Shown here: in pieces, positions 8,139 through 17,959 of the stretch
How the letters are laid out: each line of letters begins with the position of its first letter
How positions within the stretch are numbered: position 1 is the stretch's first letter
Assembly: GCF_015594725.1 (NCBI RefSeq)
Contig: NZ_JADNRC010000003.1
Coordinates: 186,001-250,000 of the forward strand
Source of the DNA: Flavobacterium sp. ALJ2
GTDB lineage: Bacteria; Bacteroidota; Bacteroidia; Flavobacteriales; Flavobacteriaceae
Direction of reading: 5' to 3'
DNA: 64,000 nucleotides
Translations under genes and position numbers: made by a program
The notes under the pieces: generated by a model
What the model saw: only the letters and a program-made list of their open reading frames with translations
Database searches by the model: none
Told to the model about the DNA's origin: nothing

Positions 8139-10022
8139 TTATTTAGCAGTCCAAGTATTATTTTTTGGCGTAGCATCTACAAAAATTCCACCATCAACTG
8201 TTATTGATTTAATTTTCTTGGTAGCATTAAAAATAACGCTAGTATTCTTTTGATTTTTTTCCCATACCGCAGGTGTTTGATGCAATGTCTCTTTTGTGTT
8301 GTCTGTATAAACGATATTTACATCAAAAGGAATTGCAAATCCTCCTTGATTCTTAATTGTTACAATAGTTTTCTTAGCTTTAGTATCTACTTTATCTAAA
8401 ACAATATCAATATAGTTATTCGTAAAAAACCAATTATTAAAGAACCAATTCAAGTTTTTTCCTGAAGCGCTATTAAATGAATTAAAATAATCCCAAGGAA
8501 TTGGGTGCTTACCGTTCCAATTATCCATATAAGCATGTAATGATTTTTTAAAAAGATCGTCACCAAGTAAATCTTTTAAAGCCAAATAAGACAATGATGA
8601 TTTACCATAGGAATTATTGCTATATCCAGCATCAGAAACTTGTGTTGACATTGCTATTATTGGCTGGTCTTGTTCTGCTGATGGATCATTAATATATCTA
8701 TTTACTCTGAACTTTTTATAAAATTCATCTGCTGCTTCTTTACCACGTTGTGATATACCTATTAAATATTCAAATGTAGTAGCCCAACCTTCATCCATAA
8801 ATGCATAACGTGTTTCGTTTGTTCCCATATAAAAAGGGAAATAAGTATGTGCCACTTCGTGATCTTGAACCAATTGTGCAAAAACAGGGTCTCCCATCTG
8901 AGAATCGTTACACATCATCGGGTATTCCATATCTGCAAACCCTTGAAAAGCTGTCATTTTAGAAAACGGATAAGGGATTCCTGGCCAATTATTCGAAAAC
9001 CAATCTAATGCATATCTATTGTTCTTTACAGAAACAACAAAATCAGTTCCTTTTACATCATAAGCTGCCTGAACACTTGCACGACGATTTGTTTTATTAT
9101 CTACAATAACACTACTTGCATCCCATAAATAATGATCACTTAAACCAAAACAAACATCTGAAATATTTTTGGCCTCAAATTTCCAAATATTCCAATCGTT
9201 CTGCTTAGTAACAATACCACTTTTCATTTCTTGCTCATTTGCTATATGCAAAATGGCATCAGTACTATATGATTGCTTTAATCGTGCTGAAAATTCTGGT
9301 TGCAAAACCTCATCTGGATTCAATAAATCTCCTGTTCCATAAACCACATAATTCTTAGGTGCCTTTACAGAATATACATAATCATTGAAATCATTATAAA
9401 ACTCTTGGCGGTCTGTATGTGGCAACATATCCCATCCGTTATAATCATCCAAAACCGTAACACGAGGATAGCTATAAGCAACAAAAAATGTTGTATTATC
9501 TATTTGTCCTTCTCTTCCACTTTCTTTAGACAACGGATAATTCCAATCGATATTAATTGTAATTTTAGAATGCGGAAGCATTGGTTTATTCATTTCTACA
9601 CTTCCTACAGTTCCCCAACTTCTTCCATCTTCTTTATACGTTTCGCCTTCGATTATTAAAGATGTAATTGTTAATCCTTCACTCAAAAAATAATCACTCA
9701 CTGTTCCGCTTCTTGGTGATGACGGCTTATGAAGGTTATTTACAAATCGAATCGGCAAATGTTTTAATGTATCATTACTATTATTTTCATAAATAATAGT
9801 TTCAGTTCCGCTTACGATTTTAGTATCTGGATTTACTGTTAGATCTATTGTATATTTGCCATGATTCTGCCAATAGTTCTTACCTGGTTTTCCATCCATT
9901 GAGCGAGTTCCGTTTTTGTATGCCGCTTTAATATTTCTTGGCATATACAATTCTTGTGCAAAACCATATTGTGCTATGCATAGAAAGGCAAATAATAATA
10001 ATTGAGATATTTTTCTTTTCAT
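8139..10022 (-). CDS. Secreted M1-family zinc aminopeptidase-like metallopeptidase
   Basis: A Sec signal peptide (MKRKISQLLLFAFLCIAQYGFA) precedes a 627-residue protein of the M1 gluzincin family. The zinc site HEVAH is at residues 388-392 and the third ligand is in FMDEGWAT (Glu411). The substrate-binding GxMEN motif of aminopeptidases is represented by GFADMEYP (361-368). An N-terminal beta-domain and a C-terminal region with a beta-sandwich-like tail flank the catalytic core. No T9SS sorting domain or lipobox is present, so it is probably periplasmic. It removes N-terminal residues from peptides; the exact specificity cannot be told. Confidence 0.88.
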   Translation of the reverse strand: MKRKISQLLLFAFLCIAQYGFAQELYMPRNIKAAYKNGTRSMDGKPGKNYWQNHGKYTIDLTVNPDTKIVSGTETIIYENNSNDTLKHLPIRFVNNLHKPSSPRSGTVSDYFLSEGLTITSLIIEGETYKEDGRSWGTVGSVEMNKPMLPHSKITINIDWNYPLSKESGREGQIDNTTFFVAYSYPRVTVLDDYNGWDMLPHTDRQEFYNDFNDYVYSVKAPKNYVVYGTGDLLNPDEVLQPEFSARLKQSYSTDAILHIANEQEMKSGIVTKQNDWNIWKFEAKNISDVCFGLSDHYLWDASSVIVDNKTNRRASVQAAYDVKGTDFVVSVKNNRYALDWFSNNWPGIPYPFSKMTAFQGFADMEYPMMCNDSQMGDPVFAQLVQDHEVAHTYFPFYMGTNETRYAFMDEGWATTFEYLIGISQRGKEAADEFYKKFRVNRYINDPSAEQDQPIIAMSTQVSDAGYSNNSYGKSSLSYLALKDLLGDDLFKKSLHAYMDNWNGKHPIPWDYFNSFNSASGKNLNWFFNNWFFTNNYIDIVLDKVDTKAKKTIVTIKNQGGFAIPFDVNIVYTDNTKETLHQTPAVWEKNQKNTSVIFNATKKIKSITVDGGIFVDATPKNNTWTAK

Positions 10023-10187
10023 AATTGGTAATTGTTTTTAATAATTATAAATCACGTTCTTAATATTAGTTCTGAATCTTTTTGCATTGTTACAATTATA
10101 CTTAAAATTTATTCTATTATCTCATATATCCATCAAAATAAAGATCTTGAATTACAGAAACAGAAATCGTTTCTAAATTAAGCAAAA

Positions 10188-10221
10188 AAACCGCCTTATT
10201 CCCAAAGGATCAAGACGGCTT
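10188..10221 (-). terminator. Rho-independent terminator of the GAPN gene
   Basis: Read on the minus strand, AAGCCGTCTT pairs with AAGGCGGTTT over ten bases, with two G-U pairs and a 14-base loop. A T-run follows. It lies 20 bases after the stop codon of the aldehyde dehydrogenase gene. Confidence 0.85.
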
Positions 10222-10241
10222 TAAACATTAAAAAATAGCTA

Positions 10242-11822
10242 CTACAAGATATAATCGGTATTTATAAAATTCGATTCTTTACTATTTAATAATTCTTGCA
10301 AAATGGCATTATTGTAATCATTATCTTTTGATGCTACAAAGGTTCTAATAGAGAACGAACGCAATGCATCGTGAATACTTAAGGTTCCTACAGCCGAATC
10401 TTTACGACCTGTAAACGGGAAAACATCCGGTCCTCTCTGGCAAGAACTATTCAGGTTTACTCTACACACTAAGTTTACCAAAGTATCTATAAGTGGTGCA
10501 ATAGTCTTAATGTCTTTTCCAAACAAACTCACTTGTTGTCCGTAATTTGACTCAGCCATATCGTTCAAAGGTTCTTGAATATCTTTGAAAGTTAAAATCG
10601 GTACTACTGGTCCAAATTGTTCTTCGTGATATACTCGCATTTTTTTATTTATAGGGAATAAAACGGCAGGAAATATATAATTCTCTGTACGTAATCCTCC
10701 TTTTTCATTAATTACTTTTGCTCCTTTATGAGTTGCATCATGAATTAACTCCTGTATATAATGCGGTTTTTCTGGCTCTGGAAGTGGCGTTAGTGAAACC
10801 GATTTATCCCACGGATTCCCAAAAACCAAAGCATCTACTTTTGCTGAAAAGCGTTTATTAAATTCTTCGGCTATAGATTCGTGTACATATAAAATCTTCA
10901 AGGCTGTACAACGTTGTCCGTTAAATGACAATGTTCCTGTTATACATTCCTGAATTGCCAAATCTAAATCGGCATCTGCCAAAATTATCGCAGGATTTTT
11001 TGCTTCTAATCCTAATACTAAACGCAATCTGTTTTTATTCGGATGTTGATCTTGTAATGCAATAGCCGATTTACTATTTCCGATTAAAGCCAGAATATCT
11101 ACTTTTCCTGATTTCATAATTGGCGATGCTACCTCTCTGCCTCTACCATATACAATATTGATTGCTCCTTTTGGAAAACTACTCCTAAAAGCTTCTAATA
11201 AGGGCGATATTAATAAAACACCATGCTTTGCTGGTTTAAAAATTACAGGATTCCCCATAATCAATGCTGGAATAAGCAATGAAAATGTTTCGTTCAGTGG
11301 GTAATTATACGGGCCAAGACATAATACAACTCCAAGAGGTCCTCTTCGTACCATGGCATTTATACCTTGTACTTTGGTAAAGCTTGCTCCACTAGTATTT
11401 AATTCTTTATAACTTTCGATAGTATCGTAAATATACTCTACTGTTCTATCAAATTCTTTCTCAGAGTCTCCTAATGATTTTCCGATTTCCCACATCAATA
11501 GTTTTACAACTTCAGTACGGGTAGTTTTCATTTGAGAAACAAAATTCTCCATACATTTTATACGATCCACTACTTTCATTGTAGGCCATAAACCTTGTCC
11601 TTTGTTATAAGCCGCAGTTGCTGACTCAACAACCTCTATAGCTTCTTCCTCTCCCATAAAAGGAATAGATCCTAATAGAGTTGGCGTATATTTTTCGGTA
11701 GAAGAAATTGTAGAAAATACAGGTGTGGTTTGTCCTGTCCATTTTTTTAATTCTCCATTTACGAGATAGGTATCCTGTATCAATGGAGAATTTATTTGGT
11801 ATTCCTCTGGTATAAAACTCAT
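10242..11822 (-). CDS. gapN: NADP-dependent non-phosphorylating glyceraldehyde-3-phosphate dehydrogenase (plant-like GAPN, ALDH superfamily)
   Basis: The 526-residue cytosolic protein is an aldehyde dehydrogenase with general base Glu273 (LGLEAKNP) and catalytic Cys305 (FNGQRCTA). The C-terminal part reads [16 protein letters not shown] and [14 protein letters not shown], a signature I associate with plant-type GAPN. That enzyme oxidises glyceraldehyde 3-phosphate straight to 3-phosphoglycerate with NADP, giving NADPH instead of ATP. It is about 30 residues longer than plant GAPN, mainly at the N-terminus. Another ALDH substrate remains possible. The gene has its own terminator and appears monocistronic. 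Confidence 0.82.
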   Translation of the reverse strand: MSFIPEEYQINSPLIQDTYLVNGELKKWTGQTTPVFSTISSTEKYTPTLLGSIPFMGEEEAIEVVESATAAYNKGQGLWPTMKVVDRIKCMENFVSQMKTTRTEVVKLLMWEIGKSLGDSEKEFDRTVEYIYDTIESYKELNTSGASFTKVQGINAMVRRGPLGVVLCLGPYNYPLNETFSLLIPALIMGNPVIFKPAKHGVLLISPLLEAFRSSFPKGAINIVYGRGREVASPIMKSGKVDILALIGNSKSAIALQDQHPNKNRLRLVLGLEAKNPAIILADADLDLAIQECITGTLSFNGQRCTALKILYVHESIAEEFNKRFSAKVDALVFGNPWDKSVSLTPLPEPEKPHYIQELIHDATHKGAKVINEKGGLRTENYIFPAVLFPINKKMRVYHEEQFGPVVPILTFKDIQEPLNDMAESNYGQQVSLFGKDIKTIAPLIDTLVNLVCRVNLNSSCQRGPDVFPFTGRKDSAVGTLSIHDALRSFSIRTFVASKDNDYNNAILQELLNSKESNFINTDYIL

Positions 11823-11861
11823 TATTTGGTTGTTTTAGTTTTTTGGTTATTAGTTTTTATA

Positions 11862-11895
11862 AAACAAAAAAGAGGCATGCGCCTCTTTTTTGTTT
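11862..11895 (-). terminator. Terminator of the rhodanese gene
   Basis: A perfect 15-bp inverted repeat (arms 11862-11876 and 11881-11895) encloses a four-base loop. The GC core is AGAGGC/GCCTCT. The right arm touches the stop codon of the minus-strand rhodanese gene at 11894. Confidence 0.9.
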
Positions 11896-12205
11896 ATGGT
11901 GTTACGGTATCTCCTTCCCAGGCCAGTATTCCTCCTAATAAATTGTAGGCGCTATTAAACCCCATCTCATTCATTATTTGGCACGCTTTAGCGCTTCTGG
12001 CTCCAGAACGGCAATACACATAATAGTTTTTATTTTTATCTAATTCTTCTAGCTCATATATAAAAGCCTGTCCTTTATTGATATCAATATTAAGAGCATT
12101 TTCTATATAGCCATCATTATATTCGTCTTCAGTTCTTACATCAAGTATAACTGCATTTTCGTCAGCTTCAAACTGAGCTACCCAATCTTCTTGTGATAAA
12201 TTCAT
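11894..12205 (-). CDS. Single-domain rhodanese (sulfurtransferase)
   Basis: The 103-residue protein is one rhodanese domain with the active-site loop YCRSGARS, Cys65 being the persulfide-carrying residue. The entry motif ILDVRTEDEYNDGYI is intact. No signal peptide is present, so it acts in the cytoplasm. It probably moves sulfane sulfur between carriers. It lies upstream of the Crp/Fnr regulator on the opposite strand, at the edge of the sulfur module (12.6-21.3 kb), and may belong to the same regulon, although its own promoter lacks the dyad seen at 13317 and 18188. Confidence 0.9.
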   Translation of the reverse strand: MNLSQEDWVAQFEADENAVILDVRTEDEYNDGYIENALNIDINKGQAFIYELEELDKNKNYYVYCRSGARSAKACQIMNEMGFNSAYNLLGGILAWEGDTVTP

Positions 12206-12603
12206 GATATCGTATTTTCAGGTAAAATTACAACGTTTTTAGCAAACAATAAACCCCATATTTGCAAATTATGTTATAATTCATAGAAAACGTTTTAGCA
12301 AACATATAATAATCAATGAATTCTAGCTTCTACAAATTATTTTTAAAAATATAGTCTATAAAACCCATAGAAAACAGGATATTATTATTTACAAGAATTA
12401 GCCACTAAACATATATCCTATCTAAACTAATACCATAATAATCGGCTATATTTGTAATAAATTATAATTTTAAAACTCAATTTGATAAAAAAATATAATT
12501 TTAAAATTTAATTCTATCTAAGAAATTAAGTTTTAAAAAACTAAGATTTTCTTAATTCCTTAATGGTGAAATTATTATTTCTCTCAGTGTTAAAAAACAA
12601 CTC
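12206..12603. other. Very AT-rich divergent spacer between rhodanese and Crp/Fnr genes
   Basis: No gene was found in these 398 bases. TATATTTG at 12447-12454 matches the -7 consensus and points to the regulator gene, but would leave a leader of about 150 bases. A 13-base direct repeat (TATAATTTTAAAA at 12463-12475 and 12494-12506) is spaced by 31 bp, close to three helical turns. An AATTAAG/CTTAATT dyad lies around 12522-12556. These could serve autoregulation; this is inference only. Confidence 0.35.
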
Positions 12604-13230
12604 ATGCAAAACCCTTTAAAAAGTATTTTTCCAAATTTCTCTAATGAATTAATTTCAGCTATCGAAAGCAATGCTACTATACAGGATTCAGAAGCTGGAA
12701 CAATATTAATGCGAACTGGGCAATACATAAAAAATACCGTTTTGATAACCAAAGGCAAAATCAAAATATATCGTGAAGGCGAAGATGGCGGTGAGTTTTT
12801 TATGTACTACTTACAGCCAGGACAAGCTTGTGCTATATCGATGATTTGCGCCACTAAGAGCGAAAAAAGCCAAATTATGGCTAAAGTAGTCGAAGATGTT
12901 TCAGTAGTCATGATTCCACTAAACTTAATGGATAAATGGATGATGGAACACCGCAGCTGGTACGAGTTTGTAATAGAAACATACAGAAACCGATTTGAAG
13001 AAGTGCTAGAAGTTGTAGATAGCATCGCTTTCCGATCTATGGATGAACGATTGGAATTTTATCTCAAGCGCCATAAAGATGCTTGCGGCTGTAACGAATT
13101 AAAAGCATCTCACCAGGAAATTGCTACTGAACTCAATACATCAAGAGAAGTGATTTCGAGGTTACTCAAAAAAATGGAACAACGTGGTTTGGTAAAATTG
13201 AACCGAAACCAAATTGAACTTTTAAAATAA
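12604..13230 (+). CDS. Crp/Fnr-family transcriptional regulator
   Basis: The 208-residue protein has an N-terminal cyclic-nucleotide-binding-like beta-roll (about residues 10-120, with the turn EGEDGGEFFMYYLQPGQACA). A C-terminal winged helix follows, with recognition helix TSREVISRLLKKME. Cysteines occur in QACAISMICA and in DACGCNEL (just before the HTH), but there is no N-terminal Fnr-type iron-sulfur cluster motif. The CxC pair and the sulfur-gene neighbourhood suggest a thiol- or persulfide-responsive sensor; that is inference. Two nearby promoters share a Crp-like dyad (13317-13330 and 18188-18201), which makes this protein a candidate activator of tauE and the persulfide dioxygenase gene. 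Confidence 0.85.
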   Translation: MQNPLKSIFPNFSNELISAIESNATIQDSEAGTILMRTGQYIKNTVLITKGKIKIYREGEDGGEFFMYYLQPGQACAISMICATKSEKSQIMAKVVEDVSVVMIPLNLMDKWMMEHRSWYEFVIETYRNRFEEVLEVVDSIAFRSMDERLEFYLKRHKDACGCNELKASHQEIATELNTSREVISRLLKKMEQRGLVKLNRNQIELLK

Positions 13231-13316
13231 ATTTGTTTGCCCAATCTCTTGCAAAAACAAGTAACAAAAGCCAATTTAATCTGTGAAATCTGTGCTAAAA
13301 TAATAAAACCTCTTAT

Positions 13317-13360
13317 GTGATAAATGTTACAGTGCCTTACGATTTAAGAAACAACCTTTG
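13317..13360 (+). promoter_or_regulatory. Candidate Crp/Fnr operator and -7 box of the TauE/SafE gene
   Basis: GTGATAAATGTTAC (13317-13330) has Crp-like geometry (GTGA-N6-TTAC). AACCTTTG (13353-13360), one base from TAnnTTTG, starts 36 bp downstream of the dyad start. The reverse complement of the dyad differs from the one at 18188-18201 at only 2 of 14 positions, and the 36-bp spacing is the same there. Confidence 0.6.
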
Positions 13361-13377
13361 TATCAAAACAAACAGCA

Positions 13378-14163
13378 ATGGAATATTTAGGTTATTTTGC
13401 TTCAATTATCATAGGAATATCATTAGGTTTAATTGGCGGTGGAGGATCTATACTAACGATTCCTATTTTAGTTTATCTATTTAAGATAAATCCTGGGCAA
13501 GCAACAACCTATTCTTTATTTATTGTTGGCCTTACAGCTTTATTTGGGAGTTATAGCCATTATAAAATGGGAAATCTCAAACTAAAATCGGCACTTTATT
13601 TTGCTGTTCCATCCGTTATTTCCATATTAATTATACGAGAAGTAATCTTCCCACATATCGCAGCAACATTATTCTCTGTTGCTTCCTATACTGTTTCTAA
13701 GGATTTTTTAATCATGCTGATTTTTTCGATATTAATGATTACGGCAGCAATTTCGATGATCCGAAAAAACAAACCAGAACTAAAAACAACTACAACAAAT
13801 TATACTCAACTAAGCATAATTGGATTTATAGTTGGAATTGTAACCGGTTTTCTTGGTGCTGGCGGAGGTTTTTTGATCATTCCTGCCTTGATATTCTTTG
13901 CTAATCTGCCGATGAAGCAAGCCGTAGGGACTTCACTGCTTATTATTTTCATAAATTCTTCTATTGGTTTTGGTGGAGATTTATATATCGGAACTCCTGT
14001 AGATTATAACTTCCTATTAAAAATATCAGGTATTGCACTTTTAGGGATGCTCATAGGAACACAACTTTCTAAGAAAATTGATGGCGCTAAATTGAAACCA
14101 ATCTTTGGTTGGTTTGTACTTGTTATGGGATTTTATATTATTACAAAAGAAGTTTTCTTTTAA
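13378..14163 (+). CDS. TauE/SafE family sulfite/anion exporter
   Basis: This 261-residue inner-membrane protein has about eight membrane helices in two related halves. Each half begins with a glycine-rich turn (GLIGGGGSILTIP and GFLGAGGGFLIIP), the hallmark of the TauE/SafE (DUF81) family. Members export sulfite, sulfoacetate and related anions. Its position between a Crp/Fnr gene and a persulfide dioxygenase fusion suggests removal of sulfite made by persulfide oxidation. A Crp-like site precedes it at 13317. Substrate assignment is contextual. Confidence 0.88.
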   Translation: MEYLGYFASIIIGISLGLIGGGGSILTIPILVYLFKINPGQATTYSLFIVGLTALFGSYSHYKMGNLKLKSALYFAVPSVISILIIREVIFPHIAATLFSVASYTVSKDFLIMLIFSILMITAAISMIRKNKPELKTTTTNYTQLSIIGFIVGIVTGFLGAGGGFLIIPALIFFANLPMKQAVGTSLLIIFINSSIGFGGDLYIGTPVDYNFLLKISGIALLGMLIGTQLSKKIDGAKLKPIFGWFVLVMGFYIITKEVFF

Positions 14164-14208
14164 GAAGAAGTTCCAAGCGGATAGTTTTTTAGTTTTACTT
14201 GTTTAGTA

Positions 14209-14241
14209 ATCTTTGTCAGAGTTTTAAACTTTGACAAAGAT
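14209..14241. terminator. 16-bp hairpin after the TauE/SafE gene
   Basis: Arms 14209-14224 and 14226-14241 match at 15 of 16 positions (core ATCTTTGTCA/TGACAAAGAT). There is no strong T-tract. The phrase AAACTTTGACAAAG recurs at 21481-21496, so this may be a dispersed repeat used as a terminator. Confidence 0.5.
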
Positions 14242-14365
14242 GAAAAACGCTCTATTTTGAGGTTATGTTTAGAATTGTATATTAAAAAAATCATTGAATA
14301 ATAGTAAGGCCAAAGAAACTTTTTTCAGTACATTTAACTTGATACTGATATTACGAATCAACCTT

Positions 14366-15403
14366 ATGGCTAAAACAATCGAACAATTTGAAGAAAGTTT
14401 ATTTACAGAAAATGATGGAAGTAAATTTTCTAATATAAAAGACAAACTAATAAAAAGCTTCTCCCCGTCTGACAGAGAAAAAGTTATCGAAATTTTTATC
14501 CAATATTCTAAAAATGGCAAAATGCTACATTGGAGAGAATTCTTATTGACTGATATTATTAATCTAGTCAAAGAAGACGAAACAAATTATAGTGACTTCT
14601 TCGAATGGACAATTACAAAACCAGAACTTACTTATTGGGGAATCGATGGACTCACAAAAACAAAAGGAATAAAAGCATATAAAACGCTCATTGAATTAGC
14701 TCAAAACGAAAGCTTGCCAACAGACGTTCGAGCAAAAGCTATCAAAAGTATTGCCACACACAGCAAACAGCCTTTTGACCGTGATTTACCACAAGATCCT
14801 GGTTATTGGAAAATTGAAAACTTTAGGATTAACGAATTATTAGATTGGAAAAGCAAAGAATACAAACTAGGTTCAGGTTATAAAGAACCTCAAACTCATC
14901 CATCATTAAAGAATCCAAAAACAGAACTAGAAAAAGCAGTTTCTAAACTAGACAACAAATTAAAAATAGAAAGAAGCAAGCAACAAGATTTATCAAATCC
15001 TTCGGATTGGCTGGCTATAGCAGATAAAAACAAAATTGAAGCAATAGAACAAAAATGGAAACTACCCGAAAATTATCTGTTATTTCTTAAAAACTATTCT
15101 CCAATCAACGTGTTTATTGATAATGAAAAATTCTTTCAAGGATTGAATTTATATGGAGCAGATGATTTAATCAAATCTCAAAATGGCTATTCATTTAACT
15201 CAATGACATCTGAAATTCTTAGTGATTGGCCACCCAATTATATTGTAATTGCCGATGCTGGCGCTGACCCATATTGCATTGACATCTCAGCTATCACAAA
15301 CAACGATGCCCCAATTTACACAAGTATGCACGGAAATGGAAAATGGGAATTCGAAAAATACGCAGACTCCTTCGTTGATTTTTTAAAAGATATTATAGAG
15401 TAA
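14366..15403 (+). CDS. SMI1/KNR4 (SUKH)-like protein with an alpha-helical N-terminal domain, orphan immunity-type
   Basis: I chose the ATG at 14366, giving 345 residues beginning MAKTIEQFEESLF. An open frame extends 24 codons upstream through low-quality sequence. Residues 1-170 look helical and HEAT-like (ELTYWGIDGLTKTKGIKAY). The C-terminal third resembles a SUKH domain: IEAIEQKWKLPENYLLFLKN, then NYIVIADAGADPYCIDIS and a closing SFVDFLKDII. SUKH proteins are commonly immunity partners of polymorphic toxins. No toxin gene lies nearby, so it is an orphan or has another role. No signal peptide is visible. Confidence 0.6.
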   Translation: MAKTIEQFEESLFTENDGSKFSNIKDKLIKSFSPSDREKVIEIFIQYSKNGKMLHWREFLLTDIINLVKEDETNYSDFFEWTITKPELTYWGIDGLTKTKGIKAYKTLIELAQNESLPTDVRAKAIKSIATHSKQPFDRDLPQDPGYWKIENFRINELLDWKSKEYKLGSGYKEPQTHPSLKNPKTELEKAVSKLDNKLKIERSKQQDLSNPSDWLAIADKNKIEAIEQKWKLPENYLLFLKNYSPINVFIDNEKFFQGLNLYGADDLIKSQNGYSFNSMTSEILSDWPPNYIVIADAGADPYCIDISAITNNDAPIYTSMHGNGKWEFEKYADSFVDFLKDIIE

Positions 15404-15438
15404 CTTCTTCAATATTCTTTAATCTGTGACAATAAAAT

Positions 15439-15470
15439 AAATAGCCATCGATTAAAACCGATGGCTATTT
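15439..15470. terminator. Bidirectional terminator between the SUKH-like gene and cydB
   Basis: A perfect 12-bp inverted repeat (AAATAGCCATCG and complement; arms 15439-15450 and 15459-15470) has an 8-base loop and A/T-rich ends. Confidence 0.85.
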
Positions 15471-15516
15471 ACAAAAACTGATAAATCGATTCGTTAATAT
15501 TCTTGGATAAAAACCC

Positions 15517-16593
15517 TTAATGCTCACCATACCCAATATCGTCCATTTTGCCACTGAACACTTTATATTGAATTACGAAATATACAATTACCAAAGCCAA
15601 AGCGATAAAAAACCAACTCATCCCTACAGATAATCCATATTCATGAGCTGCTGCATTGTAAATCGTTAAGGAAGGATTTACATTATTTGTTGATGGTAAT
15701 ACATTCGGGAAAATTGAAACTGCCGTTGAAGCAAAACCTCCAACAAGAAATAAAGTCGAGAATACAAATCCAGATCCATCTTTTTTATAGGTGCGCACTT
15801 TAAATAAACCGATAATCCCAATAAAGGTAATCAAAGGAAATATCCATAGAATGGGCGTTTCAATAAAATTATGAAATGGTTTTGGCTCAATAAAATGCCA
15901 GATTTGCAAGGATATAAATACCAAAATCAACAATACGATGTTAAGTTTAAAAACTACATTTTTAAGCTTTTCATTTAATGAAGAATTGGTTTTAAAAATA
16001 ATCCAGTTTGCTCCATGAATAGTAAGAGCTACTACACTCACAATCCCCAGAAACAACGTAAACCAATCGATAATCCCTAATTCATTGGCTTGCGGACTAA
16101 ATGTAGGATTCCACAAAGGCAAAAAGAAGAAATGAGCTTCTTGAGTCGAAACTCCATTAACAACCATTCCTAAATTTACACCACGAACTATATTTCCTAA
16201 AGCAATTCCGAAGAATAAAGCTAGTAATAAGCTCGCAATTCCGAATGCTTTATCCCAAACCACTTCCCACATTGGATGATGAATTTGTCCGCGCATTTCG
16301 AGTCCTATTGCTCTAAAAATAAGCAACCATAAAATCATAATCAATGGTAAATAAAACCCACTGAATGAAGAAGCATATAATATTGGAAAAGCAAAAAACA
16401 AAACTCCTCCAGCTGCAATAATCCATACTTCATTAGCATCCCAAAAAGGACCAATTGCATTTGTTATTGCTTTTTTATCTTTTTCTGTTTTCGCAAAAAA
16501 TAAATGAATAATTCCTGCACCAAAATCATAACCGTCTAATACAATGTACACGGCTAGAATTCCCATTAAAACTACGTACCAAAAAAATTCCAT
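15517..16593 (-). CDS. cydB: Cytochrome bd ubiquinol oxidase subunit II
   Basis: The 358-residue protein has the CydB opening (LDGYDFGAGIIH, then GPFWDANEVWIIAAGG) and about eight to nine membrane helices. With CydA it forms a quinol oxidase that reduces oxygen without pumping protons and tolerates sulfide, cyanide and nitric oxide. The start lies two bases after cydA, so the genes are co-transcribed. No small CydX-like frame was found after it. Confidence 0.93.
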   Translation of the reverse strand: MEFFWYVVLMGILAVYIVLDGYDFGAGIIHLFFAKTEKDKKAITNAIGPFWDANEVWIIAAGGVLFFAFPILYASSFSGFYLPLIMILWLLIFRAIGLEMRGQIHHPMWEVVWDKAFGIASLLLALFFGIALGNIVRGVNLGMVVNGVSTQEAHFFFLPLWNPTFSPQANELGIIDWFTLFLGIVSVVALTIHGANWIIFKTNSSLNEKLKNVVFKLNIVLLILVFISLQIWHFIEPKPFHNFIETPILWIFPLITFIGIIGLFKVRTYKKDGSGFVFSTLFLVGGFASTAVSIFPNVLPSTNNVNPSLTIYNAAAHEYGLSVGMSWFFIALALVIVYFVIQYKVFSGKMDDIGYGEH

Positions 16594-16595
16594 AA

Positions 16596-17927
16596 TTATA
16601 TTTTTTCTGTGTGAGGTCCTTTATTGATGATTTTCCCAACCAAAAGTAAAAACAACATGCCCAATAAAAGATATAATCCTATAAATCCTAACAATGTAAA
16701 CAATGTATTCCCTGAAGAAACTGTTGGAGAGCCACCTTCGGCAGTACGCAATAAATTATAAACCAACCAAGGCTGACGTCCTAATTCGGCAGTGTACCAT
16801 CCAGCGGTATTAGCGATATACGGAAACGGAAGCATAAAAAGCAGTGACCATAAAATCCATTTGGTTTCGAATAACTTTTTCCTGCAAAGCTGAAGAACTG
16901 CAAAAGCCATCAATCCAATAAATATCGTTCCCAATCCTACCATGATATGATAGGCATAATAGAGTCCCGAGATATTAGTTGGATGAATACTTTCATCAAA
17001 CTGATCTAATCCTTTAATTTCTTCATGCCAGCTTCCGTATGTTAGGAAACTCAAGATATTTGGTACTGCTATTTTATTATCAAGTTTTTTATCTTTTACA
17101 TCGGGCTGACCTATAAGAACAATTTCAGATCCTTTTTTCTCAGTATGAAAAATTCCTTCCATAGCAGCAAAAGTCACCGGCTGATATTTTACAACATTTT
17201 TAGCTAATAAATCACCTGTTGGAACAGCTACAATTACACAAGAAATCAATCCGAAAATGACCCCAGTCTTAACGAATAACTTCCCATAAGCAAGATTCTT
17301 TTTGCTCAAAATATAAAAAGCACCAATTCCTGCAACAACAAATGAGCTCGTTACCATAGATGCAGCCTGATTATGCAAATAAGAAGGCCATAACCAAGGA
17401 TTAAGAAATAAGGCTTTAAAATTGGTTAATACAAACCTTCCGTTTTCAAGAATTTCATACCCCACTGGATTTTGCATCCAGGAATGTGTTGCTATTATTA
17501 AATAACCACTCGCCCACGAACCAATACAGATTAATAATCCAGTGACAAAATGCCATTTATGCCCGAGCAGTTTTTCGCCAAATAAAAACATTCCAAGAAA
17601 TGATGATTCTAAGAAAAAAGAAAACATCCCTTCCATAGCAAGGGTTTGTCCGATAATCCCTCCTGTTAATTCTGAAAACTTAGCCCAATTGGTTCCAAAC
17701 TGAAATTCCATCGGGATTCCCGTAACCACACCCATTGCAAAATTCAATGCAAAGATTCTCATCCAAAAATGAGTGGCGTGATTGTATTGTTCTTCTTTTG
17801 TTCGGAGGTATTTCCATTTAAAATATACAATGATTAGTGAAAGTCCCATTGTAAGTTGCGGAAAGAGGTAGTGAAAGGTTATGGTAAATGCAAATTGCAT
17901 TCGGTCATAAAAAAGCATTTCTTCCAT
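16596..17927 (-). CDS. cydA: Cytochrome bd ubiquinol oxidase subunit I
   Basis: The start is the ATG at 17925-17927 (MEEMLFYDRMQFAFTITFHY), 443 residues; upstream in-frame codons lie over the promoter. The heme-ligand histidine in FTITFHYLFPQLTMGL is present. The quinol-binding Q-loop contains KYQPVTFAAMEG, and GRQPWLVYNLLRT is the conserved segment near the C-terminus. The short Q-loop is typical of non-enterobacterial CydA. The enzyme is the high-affinity terminal oxidase in the inner membrane. It is transcribed divergently from the persulfide dioxygenase gene; cytochrome bd is sulfide-resistant, so the association makes physiological sense. Confidence 0.94.
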   Translation of the reverse strand: MEEMLFYDRMQFAFTITFHYLFPQLTMGLSLIIVYFKWKYLRTKEEQYNHATHFWMRIFALNFAMGVVTGIPMEFQFGTNWAKFSELTGGIIGQTLAMEGMFSFFLESSFLGMFLFGEKLLGHKWHFVTGLLICIGSWASGYLIIATHSWMQNPVGYEILENGRFVLTNFKALFLNPWLWPSYLHNQAASMVTSSFVVAGIGAFYILSKKNLAYGKLFVKTGVIFGLISCVIVAVPTGDLLAKNVVKYQPVTFAAMEGIFHTEKKGSEIVLIGQPDVKDKKLDNKIAVPNILSFLTYGSWHEEIKGLDQFDESIHPTNISGLYYAYHIMVGLGTIFIGLMAFAVLQLCRKKLFETKWILWSLLFMLPFPYIANTAGWYTAELGRQPWLVYNLLRTAEGGSPTVSSGNTLFTLLGFIGLYLLLGMLFLLLVGKIINKGPHTEKI

Positions 17928-17959
17928 ACTAGCGTATATTATTTTATTATGAGGTCTCG

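Noticed and set aside
9405..9659. Open frame opposite the M1 peptidase
   Set aside because: It is a shadow of a well-supported gene and has no start context, domain or codon pattern of its own. Similar antisense frames over trpB, cca, typA and others were treated alike.
14294..14365. 24-residue N-terminal extension of the SUKH-like protein
   Set aside because: It is hydrophobic only by chance and crosses spacer sequence after the hairpin at 14209-14241. I preferred ATG 14366, although this is not certain.
15404..15516. CydX-like small subunit gene after cydB
   Set aside because: The 113-base gap has only the bidirectional terminator and no hydrophobic short frame.
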